A DNA stretch of 64,000 nucleotides from Nocardioides massiliensis (lineage in GTDB: Bacteria > Actinomycetota > Actinomycetes > Propionibacteriales > Nocardioidaceae), in assembly GCF_030811215.1 (NCBI RefSeq), contig NZ_JAUSQM010000001.1:930001-994000 (forward strand), in the 5' to 3' direction. The notes beneath the pieces were generated by a model. It did no database searches, was not told where the DNA came from, and worked only from the letters and a program-made list of their open reading frames with translations. The position numbers and the translations under genes were made by a program. Of this stretch, positions 53,278 through 62,257 are shown piece after piece (within the stretch, counting starts at the first letter, position 1; each line of letters opens with the position of its first letter).

Positions 53278-53879
53278 CCGTTCCGCGTCCGGCGGCGCCG
53301 CAGCCACCACGCGAAGGCGCCGGCACCCAGGGTCGCGGCCGCGACCATCGCGGCGCCCTCGGCGAGACCGAGACGGTTGCCCGAGGCGGGCAGGCGCGGC
53401 CGCGCGCTGTCGGCGCTGAACTCCGCGAAGCTCTCGTAGGCCCGCTCGCCCGTCGCCGTCGGTGGCTTCGCGACCTCGGGGTCGACCGGGGTCGTCCCGA
53501 TGCCCGTCGTGCCTCCGCACAGTCCGGCCTCGAGGATCCCCTCGGCGTTCTCGGTGGCGTAGAAGCGGTACCGCTCGCCGACCGTGACGAAGTCCAGTCC
53601 GCACGCAGCCCCGTCACCTGCCGTGAGCAGGCGCAGCACCCGGCCGGACTCGCCCTTCTCCACACCCTCCACCCCGACCTGCAACAGGGTCTGACGGTTG
53701 CCGTGCTCGACGTCGAGCAGCTCACCGACCACGACGACGTCGGCGCGCTCCCGATGCTCCTCCGGCGCGACCTGCGCGCACGAGCAGGCGTGCGCCGGTG
53801 CGGCCACCAGCAGCAGGGGTGCGAGGGCGAAGGACGCCACGAGGCAGAGGCGCGCGACCAGACGTACCAGGAGGCTCAT
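53274..53879 (-). CDS. Secreted TIMP/NTR-like protein with C-terminal membrane anchor
   Basis: 201 residues from ATG 53879. The signal peptide VARLCLVASFALAPLLLVAAPAHA is followed directly by CSCAQVAPEEH, the N-terminal Cys-x-Cys of the tissue-inhibitor/netrin-like fold. More cysteines occur in GAACGLDFVTVG and EAGLCGGTT. The C-terminus is a helix GAAMVAAATLGAGAFAWWL plus a basic tail RRRRTRNG. Probably cell-surface; function unknown. It converges on bpa with a 4-bp overlap. Confidence 0.8.
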   Translation of the reverse strand: MSLLVRLVARLCLVASFALAPLLLVAAPAHACSCAQVAPEEHRERADVVVVGELLDVEHGNRQTLLQVGVEGVEKGESGRVLRLLTAGDGAACGLDFVTVGERYRFYATENAEGILEAGLCGGTTGIGTTPVDPEVAKPPTATGERAYESFAEFSADSARPRLPASGNRLGLAEGAAMVAAATLGAGAFAWWLRRRRTRNG

Positions 53880-53932
53880 GCTGGTGAGACGCCGCCCGCG
53901 TCCCGGCGGTTGCCACCGCATCGCACCCCTCC

Positions 53933-54724
53933 TCACAGGGCGAACAGCTCCTCGAGCGCCTGCGCCACCCCGTCCTGGTCGTGTGGCGGGGCGACGTGGT
54001 CGGCTGCGGCGCGCACCTGGGCGTGGGCGTTCGCCATCGCGTAGGACCGCCCCGCCCAGCTCAGCATGGCCAGGTCGTTGGGCATGTCGCCGAACGCGAC
54101 GACCTCCTCCGGCGCGATCCCGCGATCGAGGCACACCTGGGCCAGCGTGGTCGCCTTCGTGACCTGCTCGGCGCTCATCTCCACCAGCGTCCCGACCGAC
54201 GACCAGGTCGTGGTCACGAGGTCACCGACGAGCTCCTCGACCCGATGCCAGTAGGGCTCCGGGTCGTGCGCGTCGTGCTTGGCGAGCAGCTTCACCACCG
54301 CGTCATCCTCGAAGTAGTCCTCCAGCGGGCCGATTCGCAGGTCGGAGGGTCGGGGGAACCGCAGCCCGAACTGCTCCTCGACGGCGATCCCGTCCAGCCG
54401 CTCGAGTGCGTACGCCGTCCCCGGCAGCTCGCTGCGTAGTCGGTCCGCGACCTCGAGCCCCGTCGTGCGCGGGATGGTGCGCGAGCGCACGACGCGGTGG
54501 GTGCGGACGTCGTAGACGATGCCGCCGTTGGAGCACACCGCCAGACCGTGGTCGCCGACGTGCTCCCAGAGCGTCTCCATCCAGCGCAGCGGCCGGCCGG
54601 TCACGAAGACCACGACGATGCCGCGCTCCTCGAGGGCGGAGATCACCTCACGGGTGCGGGGGCTGACCTCGCCGCGGGAGTCGAGCAGCGTCCCGTCGAG
54701 GTCGGTGGCGACGAGCTTGTACAC
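53933..54724 (-). CDS. Cof-type HAD phosphatase
   Basis: 263 residues. HAD motif I VATDLDGTLLDS, motif II VVVFVTGRPLRWME, and motif IV VVAFGDMPNDLAMLSWAG; the cap domain lies between (type C2). Small-molecule phosphatase, probably sugar phosphate or flavin-type substrates. A related HAD enzyme is encoded at 61415. Confidence 0.92.
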   Translation of the reverse strand: MYKLVATDLDGTLLDSRGEVSPRTREVISALEERGIVVVFVTGRPLRWMETLWEHVGDHGLAVCSNGGIVYDVRTHRVVRSRTIPRTTGLEVADRLRSELPGTAYALERLDGIAVEEQFGLRFPRPSDLRIGPLEDYFEDDAVVKLLAKHDAHDPEPYWHRVEELVGDLVTTTWSSVGTLVEMSAEQVTKATTLAQVCLDRGIAPEEVVAFGDMPNDLAMLSWAGRSYAMANAHAQVRAAADHVAPPHDQDGVAQALEELFAL

Positions 54725-54757
54725 GTCCCCAGTCTCCCCCTCCAGCCCAGCCGCCCC

Positions 54758-55336
54758 CTACCGCACCAGGTAGATCGCGGCGGCGGCACGCAGGTTGGCC
54801 GCGATCGGGGAGCGCAGCGGCGCGGCGTCCTCGCCGAGCAGGATCCGCTTCTCGACCACCAGCCCGACCTCGTCGAGCAGCGCCTGCAGGTCGACGAGCG
54901 TGGACAGGTGGATGTTGGGGGTCTCGTACCACGCGTGCGGGATCGTCGCGGAGACCGGCATCCGGCCGCGCAGCAGCGCGAGCCGGTTGCGCCAGAGCCC
55001 GAAGTTCGGCACCGAGACGACGCCGCGGGCACCCACGCGCCGCAGCTCCAGCAGCACGTGGGCCGGGTTGACCATCGCCTGCAGCGTCTGCGAGAGCACC
55101 ACGACGTCGTACGACTGGTCGGCGAACGTGCTCAGCTCGCCCTCGATGTCGGCCTCGATGACCGGGACCCCGCGGCGGACCGCCCGCAGGACGGCGTCAC
55201 CGTCGATCTCGACGCCCTGGATGGTGCAGCCGCGGGTCTCGAGGTGGGCGAGCAGCTGGCCCTCACCGCACCCGAGGTCGAGCACGCGCGACCCGTCGGG
55301 GATGAGCCCGGCCAGGATCGTCAGGTCGGGGCGCAT
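54758..55336 (-). CDS. metW: MetW-like methyltransferase-fold protein
   Basis: 192 residues from ATG 55336, overlapping the metX stop (ATGA). SAM-binding motif RVLDLGCGEGQLLAHLE; family blocks YDVVVLSQTLQAMVNPAHVLLE, GVVSVPNFGLWRNRLALLRGRMPVS, and TPNIHLSTLVDLQALL. MetW commonly pairs with MetX and is needed for full homoserine acylation in some bacteria. The tight coupling supports that. Confidence 0.92.
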   Translation of the reverse strand: MRPDLTILAGLIPDGSRVLDLGCGEGQLLAHLETRGCTIQGVEIDGDAVLRAVRRGVPVIEADIEGELSTFADQSYDVVVLSQTLQAMVNPAHVLLELRRVGARGVVSVPNFGLWRNRLALLRGRMPVSATIPHAWYETPNIHLSTLVDLQALLDEVGLVVEKRILLGEDAAPLRSPIAANLRAAAAIYLVR

Positions 55337-56484
55337 CACGAGCACACCTCGTGGGCGTGGTCGAGGAAGGCCGCGACGGTCTCGTGGTAGCCGGGCGGCT
55401 GCAGCAGGAAGGAGTCGTGTCCCCAGGCCGAGCGGATCTCACGGAAGGTCACGGGGACGCCGGCGCGCTCGAGGGTGCGCAGCACGCGCAGCGAGTGGCT
55501 GGTGTCGAAGCGCCAGTCGGTGTCGAACGAGATCACCAGCGCCCGACTACGGGCGGCGGCGATGCGCGCGGCCGCGTCGGGGTCGGCGAACGCGTCGAAG
55601 TAGTCCATGACACGCGTGAGGTAGAGGTAGCTCAGCGCGTCGAACCGGTCGAGGAACGTGTTGCCCTGGTGGTTGAGGTAGCTCTCGACCTCGAAGTCGA
55701 CGCCGAAGCCCATGCGGTGGACGTCAGCGGTCTTGTCCTGCAGTCGGCGCCCGAACTTCTCGGTCATCGCCTCCTCGGACAGGTAGGTGATGTGCGCCAT
55801 CATCCGCGCGATCGCCAGCCCGATCTTCGGGCCGCGCGCCGCGGGGCCCTCGAGCTCGAAGTAGCGGCCGTCGTGGAAGTTGGGGTCGCGCATGATCGCC
55901 TCGCGGCCCACGGCGGAGAAGGCGATGTTCTGGGCCGTGAGGCGCGAGGAGCTGGCCACCATCACGCCGTTGGCGACCTGCTCGGGGGCGTCGACCATCC
56001 ACTGCAGCACCTGCATGCCACCCAGCGAGCCACCCACCGCCGCGAGCAGCCGCTCGATGCCGAGGTGCGCGAGGAGCCGCTGGTGCACCGCGACGAAGTC
56101 GCTCATCTGCAGCAGCGGGAAGTCCAGGCCGTACGGCGCCCCGGTCGCGGGGTCGATCGACAGTGGCCCGGTCGTGCCCTGGCACCCACCGAGGATGTTG
56201 GGCGAGATGACGAAGAACCGGTCGGTGTCGAGCGCCTTGCCGGGCCCGATGAGGTTGTCCCACCAACCGCGCCGCGCCGGGTCGCCGTGGTGGCCGGCCG
56301 CGTGCGCGTCACCCGTCAACGCGTGGCAGACGAAGATCGCGTTGTCGCGGTCGGGCGACAGCTCGCCGTACGTCTCGTAGGCGACCTCGACGTGGGTCAG
56401 CCGGCGCCCGCACGCGAGCGTCAGCGGGTCGTCCTCGGTCCCGAGGACGACCCGCTGCGTCTCGACGAAGCCCAGGTCGCTCAC
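55336..56484 (-). CDS. metX: Homoserine O-acetyltransferase MetX
   Basis: 382 residues from GTG 56484, preferred over TTG 56490 because AGGGTGG lies 6 nt before it. First step of the methionine branch: acetyl-CoA plus homoserine. Alpha/beta-hydrolase with nucleophile Ser in AVGGSLGGMQVLQW, and HALTGDAHA, RDPNFHDGRYFE and SDTDWRF-type blocks (ISFDTDWRFDTSHS); the catalytic Asp/His lie at the C-terminal end (GHDSFLL, with the His). The product is used by the sulfhydrylase encoded just upstream at 56544. Confidence 0.95.
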   Translation of the reverse strand: MSDLGFVETQRVVLGTEDDPLTLACGRRLTHVEVAYETYGELSPDRDNAIFVCHALTGDAHAAGHHGDPARRGWWDNLIGPGKALDTDRFFVISPNILGGCQGTTGPLSIDPATGAPYGLDFPLLQMSDFVAVHQRLLAHLGIERLLAAVGGSLGGMQVLQWMVDAPEQVANGVMVASSSRLTAQNIAFSAVGREAIMRDPNFHDGRYFELEGPAARGPKIGLAIARMMAHITYLSEEAMTEKFGRRLQDKTADVHRMGFGVDFEVESYLNHQGNTFLDRFDALSYLYLTRVMDYFDAFADPDAAARIAAARSRALVISFDTDWRFDTSHSLRVLRTLERAGVPVTFREIRSAWGHDSFLLQPPGYHETVAAFLDHAHEVCS

Positions 56485-56504
56485 GGTCAACCACCCTAGG
56501 CCGG

Positions 56505-56526
56505 GCGGCGAGGGTGCCCTCGCCGC
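56505..56526 (-). terminator. Hairpin between metY and metX
   Basis: A perfect 10-bp stem GCGGCGAGGG (56505-56514) with its complement (56517-56526) and a 2-nt gap, directly after the metY stop. It could terminate or attenuate metY before metX-metW. Confidence 0.55.
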
Positions 56527-56543
56527 ATCTCACCTGCGGCTGG

Positions 56544-57833
56544 TCAGCCGCGCGAGGCGGCCAGGGCCTGCTCGAGGTCGGCGATGATGTCGTCGACGTG
56601 CTCGATGCCGATCGAGAGGCGCACGAGGTCCTCGGGGACGCCGGCGTTCTCGAGCTCCTCCGGGGTGAGCTGGGAGTGCGTCGTCGTGGCGTTGTGGATC
56701 GCCAGCGACTTGGCGTCACCGATGTTGGCCAGGTGGCTGAACAGCTCCAGGCTCTCGACGAACTTCCGCCCGCCCTCGCGGCCGGCCTTCACGCCGAAGC
56801 TGACCAGCCCGCCGTACCCGTTGCCGGTGAAGATCCGGTCGGCGACGGCCTTGTAGGGGCTCGACTCCAGACCCGGGTAGCTCACCCAGGAGACGTCGTC
56901 GTGGGCCTCGAGGAACTGCGCGACCTTCAGCGCGTTCTCGCTGTGCCGCTCCATGCGCAGGTGCAGGGTCTCGAGGCCCTGGAGGAACAGCCACGAGTTG
57001 AGCGGGGCGATCGCGGCACCGGTGTTGCGCAGCAGCACCGTGCGGGCGCGGATGATGTAGGCCAGGTTGCCGACCGCCTCGGTCCAGACCGCGCCGTGGT
57101 AGGCGGCGTCGGGCTGGGTCAGGCCGGGGAAGCGCTCGGAGTGCGCGGCCCAGTCGAAGTTGCCGGAGTCGACGATGACGCCACCGATCGAGGTGCCGTG
57201 GCCGCCGATGTACTTCGTCGCGGCGTGCACGACGACGTCGGCGCCGTGGTCGAAGACCCGGGCGAGGTACGGCGTCGGCGCGGTGTTGTCGACGATCAGC
57301 GGCAGGCCCTGCGCGTGCGCGGAGTCGGCCCAGGCGCGGATGTCGACGACGTTGATCCGCGGGTTGCCGAGGGTCTCGGCGAAGACCAGCTTGGTCTTGT
57401 CGTCGACGTGCTTGGCCAGGTCCTCGGGCTTGTCGGGGTCGACGAAGCGGACCTCGATGCCGAACTGCGGCAGCGTGTGCGCGAACAGTGCGTAGGTGCC
57501 GCCGTACAGCGTCGACAGGGCGACGATGTTGTCGCCGGCGTAGGTCAGGTTGAGCACGGCGTACGTCGTCGCGGCCGAGCCGGAGGCGGTGGCGAGGGCA
57601 CCCACGCCGCCCTCGAGCTGCGCGATGCGCTCCTCGAAGACCGACTGGGTCGGGTTCATGATCCGGGTGTAGATGTTGCCCGGCTCCGCGAGCGAGAACA
57701 GGTTGGCCGCGTGCTCGGTGTCGTTGAAGACGTAGGAGGTGGTCTGGTAGATCGGCACCGCGCGGGAGTTGGTGGCCGGGTCGGCCTCCTCCTGGCCGGC
57801 GTGCACCGCGAGGGTCTCGGGGCGTCGGGTCAT
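56544..57833 (-). CDS. metY: O-acetylhomoserine sulfhydrylase MetY
   Basis: 429 residues. PLP-dependent Cys/Met-metabolism enzyme: YTRIMNPTQSVFEERIAQLEGG, ASGSAATTYAVLNL, VDNTAPTPYLARVFDHGADV, and the PLP Lys in VVHAATKYIGGHGTSIGG. It joins O-acetylhomoserine (from MetX) with sulfide to give homocysteine. The 429-residue length is typical. The leader has pairing potential around the ribosome site. Confidence 0.95.
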   Translation of the reverse strand: MTRRPETLAVHAGQEEADPATNSRAVPIYQTTSYVFNDTEHAANLFSLAEPGNIYTRIMNPTQSVFEERIAQLEGGVGALATASGSAATTYAVLNLTYAGDNIVALSTLYGGTYALFAHTLPQFGIEVRFVDPDKPEDLAKHVDDKTKLVFAETLGNPRINVVDIRAWADSAHAQGLPLIVDNTAPTPYLARVFDHGADVVVHAATKYIGGHGTSIGGVIVDSGNFDWAAHSERFPGLTQPDAAYHGAVWTEAVGNLAYIIRARTVLLRNTGAAIAPLNSWLFLQGLETLHLRMERHSENALKVAQFLEAHDDVSWVSYPGLESSPYKAVADRIFTGNGYGGLVSFGVKAGREGGRKFVESLELFSHLANIGDAKSLAIHNATTTHSQLTPEELENAGVPEDLVRLSIGIEHVDDIIADLEQALAASRG

Positions 57834-57838
57834 CTGTG

Positions 57839-57917
57839 GTCCTCAGGATCGGCCCCTCGTCGCCGAGGGGGCAAAGTCAACTACTGCACTCGACGTTAGG
57901 CGGTGGGGCCTGAGGAC
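57839..57917 (-). promoter_or_regulatory. Structured leader of metY that can cover its ribosome site
   Basis: On the transcript, GTCCTCAGG (57917-57909) can pair with CCTGAGGAC (57847-57839). The second copy contains the GAGGA ribosome site 6 nt before the metY ATG. A small stem CCCCTC/GAGGGG lies inside. I do not recognise a known SAM riboswitch consensus here. Confidence 0.5.
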
Positions 57918-58009
57918 ACGAGAGCGTCCACACTGCGAAAGCACTTGCGCGCGACCGCGGCGTAGATCGGGCGGGATAGATCGGTCGGCGTCGGGGCAGG
58001 AGGGGCGAC

Positions 58010-58501
58010 GTGGCTGCGAAGGGGGGACGTCGGCTCGTCGTGAGCGCCTGCGCGCTCGCCCTGCCCGTGCTCGCGGTCGTGGGCGGGACCCTCGACCGGG
58101 CGGAGCCGACGGGGAGCTATCGCCCCACGCTGCCGCCCGCCGCGCTGACCACCGGCTGCCGGCCGTTGCCCGGCGACGCCACGCTGCCCTTCGCCCACGT
58201 CGTCCGGACCGATGACGACGTCCCCGCCGACGGGTCCACACCGGCGCACCGGCTGCTGACGCTGCACTACCTCGAGGCCGACGCCGACGATGTCCGCGCG
58301 GCCCTCGCCGCGACGTTCCCGACCGGGCCCGTGGGCGCGGAGGTGACGCCGTACGACGTGGCGCCCGGCACCGTGGTGCGCGGCGAGGTCCGGCTGCGCC
58401 TCCCGCCGCTGTCCCCGGCCGAGGTCGGGACCGGTCCCGCGTGCGACCAGCCCTACGCGACCAAGCAGTTCCCGCCGGACTGGGAGGCGTGGCCACCGTG
58501 A
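58010..58501 (+). CDS. Secreted or membrane-anchored protein of unknown function
   Basis: 163 residues from GTG 58010 with CAGGAGGGG upstream. An N-terminal basic/hydrophobic stretch (RRLVVSACALALPVLAVVGG) is a signal peptide or anchor. The remainder is Pro- and Asp-rich with two further cysteines (TTGCRPLPG and GPACDQPYA) that could form a disulfide. Its stop overlaps the GTG of the next gene, so it belongs to the glycosyltransferase operon. No known family recognised. Confidence 0.75.
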   Translation: MAAKGGRRLVVSACALALPVLAVVGGTLDRAEPTGSYRPTLPPAALTTGCRPLPGDATLPFAHVVRTDDDVPADGSTPAHRLLTLHYLEADADDVRAALAATFPTGPVGAEVTPYDVAPGTVVRGEVRLRLPPLSPAEVGTGPACDQPYATKQFPPDWEAWPP

Positions 58502-59925
58502 ACTGGGTCTCCCGTCTCGGCGGTGCCGTCGGCGTGCTCGTCGCCGCGCACCTGCTGATCAAGGTCGTCGTCTACGCGCAGGTCGCCCACGCACCCCTGA
58601 TCGGGGACGAGGCGGCGTACGTCGATGGGGCCCGGGCGCTGTCGAACCTCCTGCGCGACCTGGGCTCCTTCACGACACCCGACGTCGTCGAGCTCGAGCG
58701 CAACGTCGTCGCCAGCGGCTGGTTCATGCCCGGGATGTCGCTGGTGCTGACGCCGCTGTTCGTCCTGGTGCCCGATGCGCCGGTCTGGGCGATCCGGGGC
58801 TTCCTCGGCGTCGTCGGCACCGTGCTGTTCCTCGCGGTGCTGCGCCGGGTCGACCGGGTCTGGGGACGCCGCGCCACGCTCGTCCTGATGGTCTTCCCGG
58901 GACTGGTGCCGACCTGGTCGGTCTTCACGTTCGGTGCCTGGGGTGACCAGACCGCCGGCGTGCTCCTGCTGCTCTTCCTCACGCTGGTCCATCCCGTGCT
59001 GCTCGGGGCGGTCGCCGGACGGGCCCCCAGCATCCGGCAGGGACTGGCGATCGGCGCGGTGGCGATCGCGTGCGTCTACGCCCGCTCGAGCGTCGCCGTG
59101 CTCGTCGGCCTGCTCGGGGTGCTGCTGGCCGTCGCGGTGGTCGTGCTGCTACGCGACGCGGCGCGGCGCCGAGCAGTCGTCGCAGCCGGCGTCGCCAGCG
59201 CGGTCTTCGGTGGCCTGCTGCTCCCGTGGTCGCTGAGTGCCAGCGCGGTCCTGGGCGACCGGGTGATCACGACCACGTCGGTGTCGACGGTCATGGCCAA
59301 CACCTTCGGCGACCGCGACCGGGTGTGCTTCGGACCCTGCGACCCAGGCAGCACGCTGTGGTTCAGCCCGCTGCGCTACTCGCGGGAGGTCGCGCGGGCG
59401 ACGGGGCTCAGCGAGGTGGAGGTCCAGCAGCAGATGTCGGCGTACGCCCGCGCGGAGGTCACCCCTCGCAGCTACGCGCGCGACGTGACCGAGAACGCCG
59501 GCCGTTACGCCCTCTCCCCCGCGCGCTTCGCGACGTACCTGCGCGCGCCCGGCACCTCCGACGTCGTGCACGCTGGGATCGTCGTGGGCACAGGCGTGCT
59601 GTTCTTCCCGTTCCTGCTGGCGGCACTGGTGTCGCTGCTGGTCCCCCGACGACGGACGACGTCGGCCCACCTGCTCGCCGTGTGCGCCAAGCTGTCCGCC
59701 CTCGCCCTGCTGAGCCAGCCGTTCGTGCACATCGCCGGCCCCCGCTACTGGACCACCGCCGCACCCGTCTTCGCGCTGCTGGCGCTCCTGCTGCTCCGGC
59801 CGTCCCCGATGTCGGATACTCCGGTCGGCGGCGGCCGGCTGCCCGGGGTCCTGCGAGGAGCCGAGATCGCCGTGGCCGTGTTCGGCACGCTCGTCGTGGG
59901 CACCCTGCTGGTGCTCGCCCGATGA
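58498..59925 (+). CDS. Polytopic glycosyltransferase-like membrane protein (GT39/GT-C type)
   Basis: 475 residues from GTG 58498. About ten to twelve hydrophobic helices. Near the N-terminus, HAPLIGDEAAYVDGARAL carries the Asp-Glu pair typical of GT-C enzymes that use polyprenyl-phosphate sugars. Other blocks: RRATLVLMVFPGLVPTWSVF and AGPRYWTTAAPVFALLALL. It likely works with the GtrB-like and GtrA-like proteins encoded next, in transferring lipid-linked sugars outside the cell. Confidence 0.8.
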   Translation: MNWVSRLGGAVGVLVAAHLLIKVVVYAQVAHAPLIGDEAAYVDGARALSNLLRDLGSFTTPDVVELERNVVASGWFMPGMSLVLTPLFVLVPDAPVWAIRGFLGVVGTVLFLAVLRRVDRVWGRRATLVLMVFPGLVPTWSVFTFGAWGDQTAGVLLLLFLTLVHPVLLGAVAGRAPSIRQGLAIGAVAIACVYARSSVAVLVGLLGVLLAVAVVVLLRDAARRRAVVAAGVASAVFGGLLLPWSLSASAVLGDRVITTTSVSTVMANTFGDRDRVCFGPCDPGSTLWFSPLRYSREVARATGLSEVEVQQQMSAYARAEVTPRSYARDVTENAGRYALSPARFATYLRAPGTSDVVHAGIVVGTGVLFFPFLLAALVSLLVPRRRTTSAHLLAVCAKLSALALLSQPFVHIAGPRYWTTAAPVFALLALLLLRPSPMSDTPVGGGRLPGVLRGAEIAVAVFGTLVVGTLLVLAR

Positions 59926-59962
59926 AGGCAGCCGATGAAGGCAGTTGGTGAAGGGAACCCGC

Positions 59963-61012
59963 ATGCACACTCCGTCCACGCCGAAGTCCGCCGGTGCCGA
60001 GCGGCACGTCGGCCGGCGCCGCCGCGTGAGCTACGTGCTGCCGGTCTACAACGAGGCCGCGGTGCTCGAGGAGTTCCACGCCGAGCTGCTGCGCACCACG
60101 GAGCACCGTCCCGACCTGGACTTCGAGTTCGTCTACGTCGACGACGGCAGCCGGGACACCTCCCTGGAGCAGCTGCTCGCGCTGCGCCGACGTGACCACC
60201 GGGTGACGGTGCTGTCGCTCGCCGCCAACCGCGGCCACCAGATCGCCGTCGTGGCCGGGCTCGAGCACGCCGTCCACGCCGACGCCGTCATCGTCCTCGA
60301 CACCGACCTGCAGGACCCGCCGGTCGTCAGCCTGGAGATGATCGCGGCGTGGGAAGGCGGTGTCGACGTCGTCTACGCCCAGCGCCGCACCCGCGACGAC
60401 ACGCTGTTCAAGCGCGCCACGGCCGCCGGCTTCTACTGGCTGCTCGACCGGTTGTCCTCCACCCCGATCCCTCGTGACACCGGTGACTTCCGGTTGATGG
60501 ACCGCCGCGTCGTGGCCGAGGTGGTGCGCTACCGGGAGAAGGACCCCTTCCTGCGCGGCATCGTCGCGCACGCCGGCTTCCGCCAGGAGGCGGTGCTCTT
60601 CGACCGCGACGCCCGCCGCGCAGGGGAGAGCAAGTACCCGCTGCGGGCCATGTTCGCGCTGGCCGCGAGCGGGATCGCGACCTTCTCCAGCACGCCACTG
60701 CGGCTGATCTCCCGTCTGGGCTACCTCATCTCGGCGCTCAGCCTGCTCGCCGGCGTCTACGTCCTCGCCGTGCGGTTGTTCGCCTCCGACCAGGCGGTCC
60801 CCGGGTGGGCGTTCCTCGGGGTCGGCATGTTCTTCCTGGGCGGTCTGCAGCTGGTGATGATGGGCGTCATCGGCAGTTACCTGGGCCGGGTGTACGGCGA
60901 GGTGCAGGACCGGCCGCGCTACGCACTCGCCCTCACCGCGACCAGTGCCGGCACGCCGCAGTCGACGCGGGACGCCTTCGCGCAACCCGACCGGCGGAGC
61001 GCGAGCGGGTGA
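59963..61012 (+). CDS. GtrB/DPM1-type glycosyltransferase (GT2)
   Basis: 349 residues from ATG 59963, with GAAGGGA nearby. GT2 domain: YVLPVYNEAAVLEEFHAELL, FEFVYVDDGSRDTSLEQLL, AVIVLDTDLQDPPVV (metal DxD) and RDTGDFRLMDRRVV. Two C-terminal membrane helices (LISALSLLAGVYVLAVRL, FLGVGMFFLGGLQLVMMGVIG) are typical of polyprenyl-phosphate glycosyltransferases. It makes the lipid-linked sugar donor. Overlaps the GtrA-like gene by 4 bases. Confidence 0.92.
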   Translation: MHTPSTPKSAGAERHVGRRRRVSYVLPVYNEAAVLEEFHAELLRTTEHRPDLDFEFVYVDDGSRDTSLEQLLALRRRDHRVTVLSLAANRGHQIAVVAGLEHAVHADAVIVLDTDLQDPPVVSLEMIAAWEGGVDVVYAQRRTRDDTLFKRATAAGFYWLLDRLSSTPIPRDTGDFRLMDRRVVAEVVRYREKDPFLRGIVAHAGFRQEAVLFDRDARRAGESKYPLRAMFALAASGIATFSSTPLRLISRLGYLISALSLLAGVYVLAVRLFASDQAVPGWAFLGVGMFFLGGLQLVMMGVIGSYLGRVYGEVQDRPRYALALTATSAGTPQSTRDAFAQPDRRSASG

Positions 61013-61431
61013 GCCACCGGCGTACGGCGACCCGCTTCGCGATCGTCGGGGTCCTCAACACCGCGCTCGACGTCGGGCTCTTCCTGCTGCTGCACCCGCA
61101 CCTGGGCCTCGTGCTCGCCAACCTGGTCTCGGTCAGCTGCGGGATGGCCTGCAGCTTCGTGCTCAACGGCCGCTACACGTTCGGCGCCGGCCGGCTCACC
61201 TGGGCGCAGGCGTGGCGCTTCGTCCTCGCGACGGGTACGGCGATGTGGGTCCTGCAGCCCTTGGTGATCGCGGCACTGGTCGATCCGCTGCCGCTGGCGG
61301 CGGCCAAGCTCGGCGGCGTCGCCGTCGGTATCGCCGCCAACTACCTGGCCTACCGCTACCTCGTCTGGCCGAGCGCCGAGCACGGCGCGGAGCGCGGCGT
61401 GCGGCACGGCCCGGTCAGAACCAGCGGTTGA
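61009..61431 (+). CDS. GtrA-family membrane protein
   Basis: 140 residues from GTG 61009. Four transmembrane helices with the family signature RFAIVGVLNTALDVGLFLLL at the start and NYLAYRYLVWPS at the end, and a central FVLNGRYTFG. GtrA-like proteins are thought to move polyprenyl-phosphate sugars across the membrane. Last gene of the cluster; converges on the HAD gene with a 17-bp overlap. Confidence 0.9.
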   Translation: MSHRRTATRFAIVGVLNTALDVGLFLLLHPHLGLVLANLVSVSCGMACSFVLNGRYTFGAGRLTWAQAWRFVLATGTAMWVLQPLVIAALVDPLPLAAAKLGGVAVGIAANYLAYRYLVWPSAEHGAERGVRHGPVRTSG

Positions 61432-62257
61432 TCTCCTGAGCGGCGCCGTCCTCGTCGACGCTGCCGGTGGTGTGGTCGGCGGCGGCGTGCACGACGTCGA
61501 CCGCCTGGCCCATCGCGACCCCGCGACCGGCCCACTCCAGCATCTCCAGGTCGTTGCGGCCGTCGCCGATCGCGAGGACGTCGCCGGCGTCCACCCCGAG
61601 CTCGCGGCAGACGTGGTCCAGCCCGAAGGCCTTGGAGACGCCGATGGGTGCGAGGTCGAGCCAGGCCGTCCAGCCCACGACGTAGTCGATGCCGTGCAGG
61701 CCGAGCTTGGAGCCGAGCTCCAGGAAGTCGTCGACCGTCGCCGTGGGGTCGCGGATGATCACGCGACTCACCGGCTCGGCCACGAGCTCCTCGATGGCGG
61801 TCTCGATCAGCTCACCGTTGAGCTCGCCGTACGGGAACTCCTTGTTGACCCGGTAGCCGACCCCGCGCTCCTCCACCGCGACCAGCGCGTTCGGGAACTC
61901 GGTGAGCACGGCGGCGACCGCGGCCCGGGCGTCGAAGGTCTCCTCATGCACGACCTCGACGGGCGGGTAGCGGGTGATCACCGCCCCGTTGGAGGCCACG
62001 ATCCACACCCGCTCGCCGTGTCCGTGCAGCTCCAGCAGGTCGGCCACGGGGGTCATCGCGTCGACCGAGCGCCCGCTGGCGAGCACGATGTGGGCGCCCG
62101 CGTCCTCGGCGCGGCGTACGGCCTCGAAGACCGCGGGCGACAGCTCCTCGTGGACGATGCCGGTGCCGTCGACCCAGCGCAGCAGGGTGCCGTCGATGTC
62201 GAGCGCGACGAGCTTCGGCTGCCAGGTGTCGGGGACCGGCCGCTTGGCTGCGCTCAC
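61415..62257 (-). CDS. HAD-superfamily (Cof-type) hydrolase
   Basis: 280 residues from GTG 62257, overlapping the serS stop. Motif [17 protein letters not shown], motif [14 protein letters not shown], Lys in [13 protein letters not shown], and motif [21 protein letters not shown] cap domain lies in the middle. It follows serS in one transcript, an arrangement seen in several actinobacteria. Substrate unknown. Confidence 0.92.
   Translation of the reverse strand: MSAAKRPVPDTWQPKLVALDIDGTLLRWVDGTGIVHEELSPAVFEAVRRAEDAGAHIVLASGRSVDAMTPVADLLELHGHGERVWIVASNGAVITRYPPVEVVHEETFDARAAVAAVLTEFPNALVAVEERGVGYRVNKEFPYGELNGELIETAIEELVAEPVSRVIIRDPTATVDDFLELGSKLGLHGIDYVVGWTAWLDLAPIGVSKAFGLDHVCRELGVDAGDVLAIGDGRNDLEMLEWAGRGVAMGQAVDVVHAAADHTTGSVDEDGAAQEINRWF

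Noticed and set aside
57839-57917. SAM riboswitch before metY
   Set aside because: The conserved SAM-I, SAM-II or SAM-IV core sequences are not recognisable; only a simple stem over the ribosome site is seen.
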